Assembly (NCBI RefSeq): GCF_022829515.1
Contig: NZ_JAKSYL010000134.1
Location: 1-64,000 of the forward strand
Length of the DNA: 64,000 bases
Direction of reading: 5' to 3'
DNA from: Methylobacterium sp. J-048
GTDB taxonomy: Bacteria > Pseudomonadota > Alphaproteobacteria > Rhizobiales > Beijerinckiaceae
The notes beneath the pieces are model-generated. The model was not told the origin of the DNA. It searched no databases and saw only the letters and a list, made by a program, of their open reading frames with translations. Position 1 is the stretch's first letter. The number at the start of each line of letters is the position of its first letter. Below, one piece after another: positions 1 through 6,936 of the stretch. The position numbers and the translations under genes were made by a program.

Positions 1-209
1 TCGTCTACCTCGACGGGAAGCTCACGCCCTGGACCTACGGAACCCAGGCCTACGCCGGATCCGACGTGAACGATGTCGCCGAATACATGGAGCACGCCGG
101 TCTGGAGCAGGGCCTCGTCGTTGGTGCGCCGAGCGTCGGGCGGCACCTGCGGATGGGCGAGGGCGTGCGCTTCGTCGCCGTCCCGTTCGCCGACGAGAGG
201 GCTGCCTGA
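1..209 (+). CDS. Hypothetical phage-type protein, C-terminal part only
   Basis: An open frame enters from the left edge and ends in TGA at 207-209, giving 68 visible residues. The stop overlaps the ATG of the Rha gene as TGATG, so the two are probably translationally coupled. The visible part is soluble, mildly acidic and has no motif I recognise; it ends in ...FADERAA. Function unknown. Confidence 0.55.
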   Translation, partial: VYLDGKLTPWTYGTQAYAGSDVNDVAEYMEHAGLEQGLVVGAPSVGRHLRMGEGVRFVAVPFADERAA

Positions 210-1042
210 TGCCCGCCACCTCGACCGCCATCGCCCTGTTGCCGCCCGCGACCGTCGTCCCGGTGATCACGCCCGTTTCCGGCGTGCCGATGACGAACTC
301 CCGCAACGTGGCGGCCATGTTCGGCAAGCGCCACGACAACGTCCTGCGGGACATCAGGGGCCTCCTCAATTTTGAGGGGGCCCCCTCCGACCTGTTCGTC
401 GAGTCGGCATGGACAGATCCGGCCAACGGGCAGACCCACCCTCAGTACCTCATGACGCGTGACGGGTTCGCCCTGCTCGCCATGGGATTCACCGGCACCC
501 GCGCGACCCGGTGGAAGCTCGACTTCGTGGCAGCCTTCAACCGGATGGAGGCCGAGCTTCGCCGGCAGCGGGACGCGGACAGCGACCTCGACAACGACAA
601 GGTCCTCAAGCGCCTGCTCCTCGGCCGCATCGAGCGCATCGAGGTCCTGGAGGCAAAGGTCGAGCAGCAGAACCAGGCTCTCGCCGTCGCGGCGCCGAAG
701 GTCGAGGCCTACGACTCTTTCCTCGACAACCGCGGCCACACCAATTTGCGCACCGTCGCGAGGGTGCTCGGGATCGCGCCGGGCACCTTCTTCGAATGGG
801 CCAAGGGCAGGAAATACATCCACGTCGAGGACGGTGAGATGCAGCCGCGCTCTGATCTGACCGACCACTGCATGCGCGTGATCTTCCACGACAGGAACGG
901 CCGGCCGCGCCCCCAGACCGTCGTGACCAGAGCGGGCGTGGTCTTCTTCCAGCAACGTTGGGCGGCCCATCTGCTGCGCGAGCAGAAGATGGCGATCGCC
1001 GCGCTCGCCGCCGTCCAGCAGCCCCGGCTCGCCGGCATCTGA
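209..1042 (+). CDS. Rha family regulator / KilAC-domain antirepressor
   Basis: The protein has 277 residues. The N-terminal half (about residues 28-115) matches the phage Rha family: a core NVAAMFGKRHDNVLRDI, then a YLMTRDGFALLAMGFTG segment and a WKLDFVAAFNRME helix. A short coiled stretch at about 115-155 follows. The C-terminal part (about 155-265) resembles the ANT/KilAC domain, with the typical order of an RTVARVLGI-like helix, a W(A)KGRKYIH turn and a late TRAGVVFFQQRW segment. Such fusions act in phage lysogeny/lysis control, usually by relieving repressor action. The start overlaps the stop of the preceding gene and a strong terminator follows, so this is the last gene of a rightward transcript. 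Confidence 0.85.
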   Translation: MPATSTAIALLPPATVVPVITPVSGVPMTNSRNVAAMFGKRHDNVLRDIRGLLNFEGAPSDLFVESAWTDPANGQTHPQYLMTRDGFALLAMGFTGTRATRWKLDFVAAFNRMEAELRRQRDADSDLDNDKVLKRLLLGRIERIEVLEAKVEQQNQALAVAAPKVEAYDSFLDNRGHTNLRTVARVLGIAPGTFFEWAKGRKYIHVEDGEMQPRSDLTDHCMRVIFHDRNGRPRPQTVVTRAGVVFFQQRWAAHLLREQKMAIAALAAVQQPRLAGI

Positions 1043-1069
1043 CCCGGCTGAAAATTCAGCTGCCCCCGA

Positions 1070-1100
1070 GGGCGCCGGTCGCGAGGCCGGCGCCCTTTCT
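1070..1100 (+). terminator. Intrinsic terminator after the Rha gene
   Basis: GGGCGCCGG (1070-1078) pairs perfectly with CCGGCGCCC (1087-1095) and is followed by TTTCT. It lies 27 bases after the Rha stop and just before the stop of the opposing gene, so it separates two convergent transcripts. Confidence 0.8.
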
Positions 1101-1531
1101 CATGAGCCGTAACCCTGAGGTTCCGGCAGGTCATCGCCCGGATCCCAGCCTGCAGGCGGCTGCGGAGGCGGAACGGACGCGAGCCGATCGACGAGTTCAT
1201 CGAACGCTGTTTCAGGCGATATCGTCGGCTCCGCGCGCGGCTCGCCCGTACGATAGAAACGCCCATGCGTCCGGATCCAGCCATCCCCGCGGGCAAGGAT
1301 CGGGCTTGTCATCACCGGCCCGTCGGCAAGCATCGGGTGCCCGGTGCACCGCCCGTACAGGGCCGGCTCGCCGGTGCCGGGGTACGTCGTCTCGACATAG
1401 TCCGTCATGAAGGGCGCCGCGGCGAGCGTCCGCTCGTCGGGCGTCCAGCCAGATCCAAGGAGGTCCTGATCCCGCGCTGCGTCGGCGCGACGCTTGGCGA
1501 TCTCGGCGAGGGAAAGGTGGCGGAAGCGCAT
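1100..1531 (-). CDS. Hypothetical protein of the prophage
   Basis: A 143-residue soluble protein beginning MRFRHLSLAEIAKRRADAA. AGGAG lies about 8 bases before the ATG, which supports the start. The N-terminus is a charged helix; the rest is rich in Pro and Gly with a YPGTGEPALYGRCTG stretch. I do not recognise a domain. It is the last gene of the leftward block that begins near 4.9 kb, and its stop sits at the foot of the terminator shared with the Rha gene. Confidence 0.6.
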   Translation of the reverse strand: MRFRHLSLAEIAKRRADAARDQDLLGSGWTPDERTLAAAPFMTDYVETTYPGTGEPALYGRCTGHPMLADGPVMTSPILARGDGWIRTHGRFYRTGEPRAEPTISPETAFDELVDRLASVPPPQPPAGWDPGDDLPEPQGYGS

Positions 1532-1582
1532 TGGGGGTTCTCCTTCGCTTGATGGTGGTCGGCGGGCACGAATCCCACACCT

Positions 1583-1894
1583 TCACGGGCAGAGCCGGCC
1601 CGGCGGCTGCGGCCGGTACCGGGTGCCGTCGTGGATCAGGTCACCGCCCGGCTCGACGGCGAGGTCCGTGTCGTACGGGACCTCGGCCCCGCTTATGCCG
1701 TAGCAATGCGGGGCGGTGACCTGCCCGCCGACGTAGACCGCCCCCCGGCAGTCCATGAGGTCGATGCCGAGCGTCCCGGGCGCGGGACCGACGGTGATGT
1801 CAGGCAGGCCCGGGGCGCAGTACCGGCCGGGGGCGGGCTGCGCGGCCGCGGCGACCGGCATGGCCACCAGCAGGGCGATGAGGGTCCGGGTCAT
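1583..1894 (-). CDS. Small secreted hypothetical protein
   Basis: 103 residues starting MTRTLIALLVAMPVAAAAQP, a clear Sec signal peptide with likely cleavage after AAA or AQ. The mature part is about 80 residues with three cysteines (RYCAPG, MDCRGA, PHCYG) plus one near the C-terminus, suggesting disulfides in the periplasm. Its ATG at 1894 overlaps the stop of the upstream gene as ATGA, which decides the start against a longer reading. A periplasmic product carried by a phage may be a lysogenic-conversion or lysis accessory factor, but that is a guess. Confidence 0.6.
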   Translation of the reverse strand: MTRTLIALLVAMPVAAAAQPAPGRYCAPGLPDITVGPAPGTLGIDLMDCRGAVYVGGQVTAPHCYGISGAEVPYDTDLAVEPGGDLIHDGTRYRPQPPGRLCP

Positions 1895-2502
1895 GCCGCT
1901 GCCCTCCCTTCCGCGCACCTGTCGCACTGGCAGCGGATCCAGCTGCCGCGGCGCAGCTTCCCGGGCCGTCCGCAGTCCTCACAGATCCAAGCGCTCAGCA
2001 TGTCGACCGCCTCGATGAGGTCCTCGGTGACTTGGGAGTCCTCGTCGGCGTGCCAGTCCCAGCGGGCCTGGCCGAACTTCTCCTTCGTGTCGATGGTCGT
2101 GAATCCGCGGGGGAGCCCGGCGCGCGTGAGAGCATCGGCCCCGGCTTGCCAGAGCCAGTACCATCCAGGACCCGTCGACGGTGCCATGCGCCCAAAGACA
2201 CGCCTGTGCCGGCGCGTCAGCTGCTCATCCCAGTCCCTGGGGCAGCGCGGCGTGCCGTAGCGCCACCGCGCTTGCAGCGTGCGCGCCAGGACGTCCAGGA
2301 TCACGGGACCGGGCACGGGACCGTCGGATGGCCCCCCGCCGGGCTTGCGGACTTGGGCGCGCTCCGTCGCGAGGCGGGGCGCCGTCCAGCGGATGACGGG
2401 ACCTCGCCTGTTCGGCACTATGGCGGTGATCTCGATCGAGGCGCTGCCCCCGTAGCCCTTGAGGGCACGGGCCGCGATGAGCATGAATTCGTCGAACAGC
2501 AT
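1891..2502 (-). CDS. Hypothetical protein with C-terminal zinc-ribbon-like cysteines
   Basis: 203 residues with a strong Shine-Dalgarno (AAGGAGG, about 6 bases before the ATG). The body is tryptophan-rich and includes a W(Y)WLWQAGADAL segment and a DTKEKFGQARW segment. The C-terminus has CEDCGRPGK followed about 12 residues later by CQCDRC, a pattern that fits a zinc ribbon. The stop overlaps the start of the secreted gene downstream. No family is recognised. Confidence 0.6.
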   Translation of the reverse strand: MLFDEFMLIAARALKGYGGSASIEITAIVPNRRGPVIRWTAPRLATERAQVRKPGGGPSDGPVPGPVILDVLARTLQARWRYGTPRCPRDWDEQLTRRHRRVFGRMAPSTGPGWYWLWQAGADALTRAGLPRGFTTIDTKEKFGQARWDWHADEDSQVTEDLIEAVDMLSAWICEDCGRPGKLRRGSWIRCQCDRCAEGRAAA

Positions 2503-2539
2503 GACGTCCTCCTTGGGCGCGGGGGGCCGCGGATCCGTT

Positions 2540-2788
2540 TCATGAGCGGGGGGCTCCGCGGTCCTCGCCGGGCGGCAGGGCCGTCGTCAGGACGAGGAGG
2601 AGCTGCGCGAGCAGGCGCAGGTCTCCGGAGCCGGCGCGTTCCGTGGCGTAGGCGCGGGACCCGTGGTCGAGGACGACGACGACGGCGGCGGCCAGCTCGG
2701 GGCGGATCGCCTCCCGGTGGCGAGCGCCGCGCACTGATTCGCGGGCAGCTTCGAGCACGGGCAGGCGCTTTCGGGCATGAAGGGTCAT
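2540..2788 (-). CDS. Small hypothetical protein
   Basis: 82 residues from an ATG at 2788 preceded by GGAG at suitable spacing; a much longer upstream extension is Arg/Pro/Gly-rich and not protein-like. The product begins MTLHARKRLPVLEAARES and contains a hydrophobic helix (ELAAAVVVVLDHGSRAYA). It lies 35 bases downstream of the AAA+ ATPase gene, in the same orientation, so it is probably co-transcribed with it. Function unknown. Confidence 0.5.
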   Translation of the reverse strand: MTLHARKRLPVLEAARESVRGARHREAIRPELAAAVVVVLDHGSRAYATERAGSGDLRLLAQLLLVLTTALPPGEDRGAPRS

Positions 2789-2823
2789 GTCAGATCTCCA
2801 GGGATGGGGGCGTTGGGGTGGGG

Positions 2824-4464
2824 TCAGTGACGGGCGCTGAACCGGTCGCGGCTCGCGAGGACGGTCTCGACCATCCGGCGGAGCGGCCGCATCGAGCCGC
2901 CTGCCCACGGGATCAGATCGAGCTCCTCCGGATCCAGGTCCGGGCACCAGGTCGCGTCCAGCCCGCGCTCCCGGCGTAGATCTTCCAGGATCGCCGCCGC
3001 CACGACCGGGAGGTCCTGCTCCCTCGGGGCGGGCCAATGCAGCGCCGGCGCGCGGTCCAGAAGCGGGCCCACGATCCCACCGGTTCCGTTGGCTGTCAGG
3101 ATGTACGAGACGGCCGACAGATCTACCGGGGCCTCCAGCGCCGGGTCGTGCACAGAACGTGCGGTGTGCTTTTCGAGGCAGGGTAGGATCGTCTCATCGA
3201 GACGGCCCCACCTCCGGGAAGTGCCGGCCTTTTCGACTTCGTCGACGATGATGCCGACTGAGGCCTTCTGCGCCCGCAGGATCGCCTGAGCGCTCGTGGA
3301 TACGCGCCAGGATCCCCACTGACGACTTGTGCCGGCAAACGCGCCGCCATCCATTTGCCCGCCAGCACTATAGAGCGTCACGTCCAGCCCGGCGGTTTCG
3401 AGCGCAGCCCTGGCGAACGCAGTCTTCCCGAAACCCGGCCCGCTCACCAGGATTCGAGGGCGGAACCCGGCGCACAGGGCGCCGACGAGGTCGCCGGCGT
3501 ACGCCTCGATCACTTCGGGTGCCCACGGGAATCGCGCCAGCAGCGCCGCCGAGAACGCTTGTGGATCCGGGGGCGCCACGAGCGGCATCGGCTTCTCGGC
3601 GTAGGCCTCGACGAGGGCCCGGGGGCTATCGCCGCGGTCCTGCTGGGACGCCGAAGGCTTGGGCAGGTGGCTCAGCTTCGGGAACACGACGAGCGTGCGG
3701 GGCCCCTTCGCTTCCGCCGCGCGCTTGTCGGCCTCGGCTCGATGGCGCTGTGCGGACTGAGCCTCAGCGAGGATCTGGTCGAGCGACGCTAGGTCTGCCG
3801 GATTCGCCTGCTGCCCCGCGCTGCCGCGCAGGATGGCGTCCTCGTCGTCCAGCATCCGCTCGGCGCCAGCGATGACGGTCCACGCCCGCAGCCAGCTCTC
3901 CGCTCGGAAATCATAGGCGGCGAGGCGCGCGTAGACCGGGCCCCCGACGTAGCTGCCCTCCAGGGCGTCCTCCTGCGCGTCGGAGGCGTAGAGACAGGCG
4001 GCGCGAAATGCGAGGTAGGCCTGCGGGAAATGCCCCGTGTCCGCCCATCCGGTTGCGCTCTCCAGGGCGTCGGCGGCACAGCGTGCGGCCGCGTCCTTGG
4101 AGCCCATGTGCCACTGATGGAAACACAGCAGGTCCGCGACTTCCAGGCAGCGGGTCCGAGACATGTCAGGCACGTCCCGGCGGAGCGCGGCCTCGACGCG
4201 CCGGAGCGTGACAACCGTCGGGTTGTCGACCGCGCGGCGGATCGCGGCCAGAACCGGGTCCGGTAGCACGAGGTCGAACAGCGGCGTCAGTAGCAGCCGC
4301 GCGTCCTCCCGGGCGGACCAGAGCACGAACTCACCGCCGCGCAGGTGACAGGCGCGGTCGAGCGGCATGTCCGGGGCCTTGGGGCCGGAGAGCTCGGAGG
4401 GATTGAGCATGACGGCGCGCACGGCGGACATGCTCGCGCCGAGGCGCTGAGATTCGCTGGTCAT
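2824..4464 (-). CDS. AAA+ ATPase, Lon-like domain without protease
   Basis: 546 residues. The C-terminal 250 hold a complete AAA+ module: Walker A GPGFGKTA (342-349), Walker B VGIIVDEVEK (403-412), sensor 1 ILTANG (455-460) and a late sensor-2 region SMRPLRRMVE. The order and spacing resemble the ATPase core of Lon-type proteins, but no Ser-Lys protease domain follows; the protein ends about 10 residues after sensor 2. Residues 1-230 are a helical, Cys-containing region with no recognised family, and 230-290 is a charged linker. It may be a phage remodelling or regulatory ATPase. It is divergent from a 46-codon gene that starts 18 bases away. Confidence 0.75.
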   Translation of the reverse strand: MTSESQRLGASMSAVRAVMLNPSELSGPKAPDMPLDRACHLRGGEFVLWSAREDARLLLTPLFDLVLPDPVLAAIRRAVDNPTVVTLRRVEAALRRDVPDMSRTRCLEVADLLCFHQWHMGSKDAAARCAADALESATGWADTGHFPQAYLAFRAACLYASDAQEDALEGSYVGGPVYARLAAYDFRAESWLRAWTVIAGAERMLDDEDAILRGSAGQQANPADLASLDQILAEAQSAQRHRAEADKRAAEAKGPRTLVVFPKLSHLPKPSASQQDRGDSPRALVEAYAEKPMPLVAPPDPQAFSAALLARFPWAPEVIEAYAGDLVGALCAGFRPRILVSGPGFGKTAFARAALETAGLDVTLYSAGGQMDGGAFAGTSRQWGSWRVSTSAQAILRAQKASVGIIVDEVEKAGTSRRWGRLDETILPCLEKHTARSVHDPALEAPVDLSAVSYILTANGTGGIVGPLLDRAPALHWPAPREQDLPVVAAAILEDLRRERGLDATWCPDLDPEELDLIPWAGGSMRPLRRMVETVLASRDRFSARH

Positions 4465-4481
4465 CGGAGGACACTCGCAAG

Positions 4482-4622
4482 ATGAGAAAGCAGGACGCGG
4501 CGAGGCCTGAGCTGTTAGCTCAGGCGGCGGTCAAGGCTTTCAACATCGAGCGGGCGTGGATCACGGCGGAGTCCTTCCGAGTAACGAGGATCACTAAAGC
4601 CTGGACGGGGCGACTTGGCTAG
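4482..4622 (+). CDS. Possible 46-residue small protein
   Basis: An ATG at 4482, 11 bases after GGAGG, opens a 46-codon frame ending in TAG at 4620-4622. The product, starting MRKQDAARPELLAQAAVKAF, is basic and helical with a plausible amphipathic pattern. It is transcribed away from the AAA+ gene and fills most of the gap before the repressor. Length makes this tentative; no family is recognised. Confidence 0.35.
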   Translation: MRKQDAARPELLAQAAVKAFNIERAWITAESFRVTRITKAWTGRLG

Positions 4623-4656
4623 ATGCCGACTTCGAGGTTGGTGTGCGCATCCTTAC

Positions 4657-4944
4657 TCACATCCACGAAAGTAGCTTGTAGATCTCGCTCTCGTCCGCAT
4701 CATCATTCTGTTGCCGGATGTCCTCGAAGGTGGGGCGCGGCCGGTGGACGGTCAGCCGCATGTCCAGGCCGAGCACGTGGAGCACGCGCAGGACGCGGTG
4801 CATCGAGGGCTCCATGATCTCCTCGTTCTCGAACCGGGCGAGCCACGACAGGCTCACGTCCGCCTGCGCTGAGAGCCGGCGCTGTGAGAGACGGCGGTGG
4901 ATCCGGGCGGTCCGGACCTTCTGACCGAGGCTGAAGATCTCCAT
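4657..4944 (-). CDS. XRE-type HTH repressor (HipB-like)
   Basis: 95 residues from the ATG at 4944. The HTH spans about residues 5-60: LGQKVRTARIHRRLSQRRLS is helix 1 and the turn, ADVSLSWLARFENEE is the recognition-helix region, and the family-typical LRVLHVLGLDMRL strand follows. This resembles small XRE/HipB-like repressors. A longer upstream reading lacks protein character. It is divergent from the gene at 5223, and the 278 bases between them are the natural place for early promoters and its operator; I see no clean inverted repeat there. Likely lysogeny repressor or antitoxin-like regulator; no HipA-like partner is adjacent. Confidence 0.75.
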   Translation of the reverse strand: MEIFSLGQKVRTARIHRRLSQRRLSAQADVSLSWLARFENEEIMEPSMHRVLRVLHVLGLDMRLTVHRPRPTFEDIRQQNDDADESEIYKLLSWM

Positions 4945-5222
4945 GCAGCGGACGGTAGCGCCCCGGGCTGTAAGGCACCGGCTCGACAGCCATGTGCCAA
5001 CATGCCGCATAGGCGCAAGTCGGCCTGATCGCCGGTTTACCTCGTAGCGCGCGCTCCCACGAATCAGTCCGCTGTAAGAATCCTTCGCTGGCGTCCAGGC
5101 CGAATCGTTCATCGGGTGGCAGAGTCCCCTGGGGAACAGGACAGCAGGGGGCAGAAGGCATGTGATATTACAACGAGCTTCCACACGCCGCTCGCACCGC
5201 ATTCCGAAACGCCGTCGGCGCG

Positions 5223-5834
5223 GTGCGGAACGAGGAACATGAATGCCCCATCCGCGACGCCTTCGAGCGGCTCGGCATCAAGGGTCTCGATATCATCCTG
5301 ACGCACACCGCCACGCAGGTGGACCGCGTCCTGTACGAGTTGCATCGCCTAGAGGGTGATGGTCCCGGCGAGGTTGCTCGACTCCTTTTCGGCACCGCTT
5401 GCGTGAACGAGGTCCTGTCCCTCGCCTCCGACGTGTTCGAGGAGACGGAGTGCCTTAGCCACAGTCGCGAGCAGCGGATCATCGCGCGCATCGCGAAGGG
5501 CACGCACACGCTCGCAGACATCGACTGGATCCGAAGCCGGGCCGGGGCCCTAACGGATGACCGGCTCCTGGAGATGCGGCCGTTCGACGGCGGCGATAGC
5601 GAGGCCAAAGAGCTTAACCGCAAGGTGGTGCGCGGTCGGGTTCCACACACCTGCCACTGGATCCAGCAGACGATCCAGCCGGGCGAGCGGCACCTCGTCA
5701 TAAAGGAGGTCGTCGAGGGGGAATTCCTGACGACGCGGCACAGCCTGGTCGCTGTCTACCTCGACGTGATCGGCGAGGATCCGGGGCTCGCCGGCCACCT
5801 CGCCCCGAAGCCGATCGACGAGGTGGCGGCATGA
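5223..5834 (+). CDS. Hypothetical prophage protein
   Basis: 203 residues, first gene of the rightward early block. The start is uncertain: the frame is open back to a TGA at 5163 and the first conventional start is GTG at 5223, with no good ribosome-binding site. The product has a stretch of helices (IILTHTATQVDRVLYELHRL; DIDWIRSRAGALTDDRLLEM) and a C-terminal HSLVAVYLDVIGEDPGLAGH region. A similar 'LVAVYL' phrase recurs in the broken gene at 6329 (LVTVYLAGW), hinting at a shared C-terminal fold. Function unknown. Confidence 0.55.
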   Translation: MRNEEHECPIRDAFERLGIKGLDIILTHTATQVDRVLYELHRLEGDGPGEVARLLFGTACVNEVLSLASDVFEETECLSHSREQRIIARIAKGTHTLADIDWIRSRAGALTDDRLLEMRPFDGGDSEAKELNRKVVRGRVPHTCHWIQQTIQPGERHLVIKEVVEGEFLTTRHSLVAVYLDVIGEDPGLAGHLAPKPIDEVAA

Positions 5835-6115
5835 GCGCGTCACTCGATCCCGCCCTGCAGGCGAAGCTCGCCCGCCGGTTCTCCGGTCAGTCCGGATTCC
5901 AGTCATGGCTCGCCCGGCAGGGCGGGACCCCCGCTCCGGCCCCGAAGGCCGCCGCCCCCGAGCCGACGGTCGGCTCGCACTGGTCCGACGAGGACGGTCC
6001 CGTCCGCGTCATGGCTGTCGTCGAGGGCTACGTCGTCGCGCGCCGGAAGGGCGCGATGCCGTTCTCGTCCTCGGCGCGGGACTTCGCTGCCGCCTTCAAG
6101 CCGGTGGAGGGCTGA
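5831..6115 (+). CDS. Hypothetical prophage protein
   Basis: 94 residues. Its ATG overlaps the previous stop as ATGA, so it is coupled to it. The N-terminus is helical (ALQAKLARRFSGQSGFQSWL), the middle is a Pro/Ala linker, and the C-terminal half looks like a small beta domain (VRVMAVVEGYVVARRKG). No family recognised. Confidence 0.55.
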   Translation: MSASLDPALQAKLARRFSGQSGFQSWLARQGGTPAPAPKAAAPEPTVGSHWSDEDGPVRVMAVVEGYVVARRKGAMPFSSSARDFAAAFKPVEG

Positions 6116-6116
6116 C

Positions 6117-6326
6117 ATGGCCGAGGCAGAGCACAACCCGGAGCTGCGGACGCCCATAACCCGCTGGGAGGTGGCGATCGTCTACCGGGACGGCCGCCCC
6201 GACAGCGTGCTGACCCCGCCGGGCGGCGTCCCTGAGGAGGAGGCGATCTCGGTCTACCGGACCTACCGGGACACGATCGACCGCCGCGAGGGCGTGGTCG
6301 GCACCTTCCCGGCGCGGGAGGGCTGA
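6117..6326 (+). CDS. Small hypothetical prophage protein
   Basis: 69 residues, starting 1 base after the previous stop. The sequence is acidic and includes TRWEVAIVYRDGRPDSVLTP and a helix EEEAISVYRTYRDTIDRRE. Part of the same early operon. Function unknown. Confidence 0.55.
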   Translation: MAEAEHNPELRTPITRWEVAIVYRDGRPDSVLTPPGGVPEEEAISVYRTYRDTIDRREGVVGTFPAREG

Positions 6327-6328
6327 TC

Positions 6329-6757
6329 ATGACCTCGATCCCGAACGCGTACGAAAAGTCCGGCTTGGACGAAGACAAGGTCTTCGAGATCGTCAGGACT
6401 GTCGCCCACATGAGCCTGGATGCGAGGCGGCTGTTCCACGAGCATGTCGCCGACATGCTCACGGATATGGCGCACGAGTAATCCCACCGCCTCGCCGCCC
6501 TCCGCGCGAAGTCCGACATCGAGCTCATCAAACAGGCCATCGGGATCGGGCATTTCGATTCCGATGGGATCCTCAAGACCCTGCGGGAAGGAGGATTCCT
6601 GCGCGGCGAAGATCTGGTCACCGTCTACCTCGCAGGCTGGGCAGCGTCGGGTGAAGGCTACAACGCCGAGCACACGCCCGAGGCCGTCAACGAGATCGGC
6701 TTCATCTATAAGATGACCGACGAGATCCTGGAAATCATCGGGCGGGAGGCTGCCTGA
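6329..6757 (+). pseudogene. Prophage gene interrupted by an in-frame TAA
   Basis: An ATG at 6329 opens a frame of 50 codons that stops at TAA (6479-6481). The same frame then runs on for 91 more sense codons to TGA at 6755-6757. The downstream part is clearly protein-like (HRLAALRAKSDIELIKQAIG, then REGGFLRGEDLVTVYLAGW and EAVNEIGFIYKMTDEILEII). Both halves keep the same codon bias and there is no length change, so a single substitution, for example CAA or GAA to TAA, explains it. Only the first 50 residues would be made unless the stop is read through or translation restarts. No family recognised. Confidence 0.7.
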
Positions 6758-6759
6758 CC

Positions 6760-6936
6760 ATGATGATGTTCTTCCTCATCTGGGCTGCCCTCTCGTTCCC
6801 CGCTGGGGTCCTCATCGGGAAGGCGATCGCCTGGTGGCAGCGGCCGACCTCGGCGCCGGTGCGGACGGGGGAGCTCGATGTCTGTGCGCGCTCCCGCGAC
6901 CGACCTCGGCACGGCCAACCGTATCGCCGCGGATGA
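6760..6936 (+). CDS. Small single-pass membrane protein
   Basis: 58 residues starting MMMFFLIWAALSFPAGVLIG, one transmembrane helix (about 2-24) followed by a basic cytoplasmic-looking tail. It begins 2 bases after the preceding gene and its last 59 bases overlap the start of the large gene at 6878 in another frame. Too short for a family call; the membrane helix and position in the operon support it as real. Confidence 0.5.
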   Translation: MMMFFLIWAALSFPAGVLIGKAIAWWQRPTSAPVRTGELDVCARSRDRPRHGQPYRRG

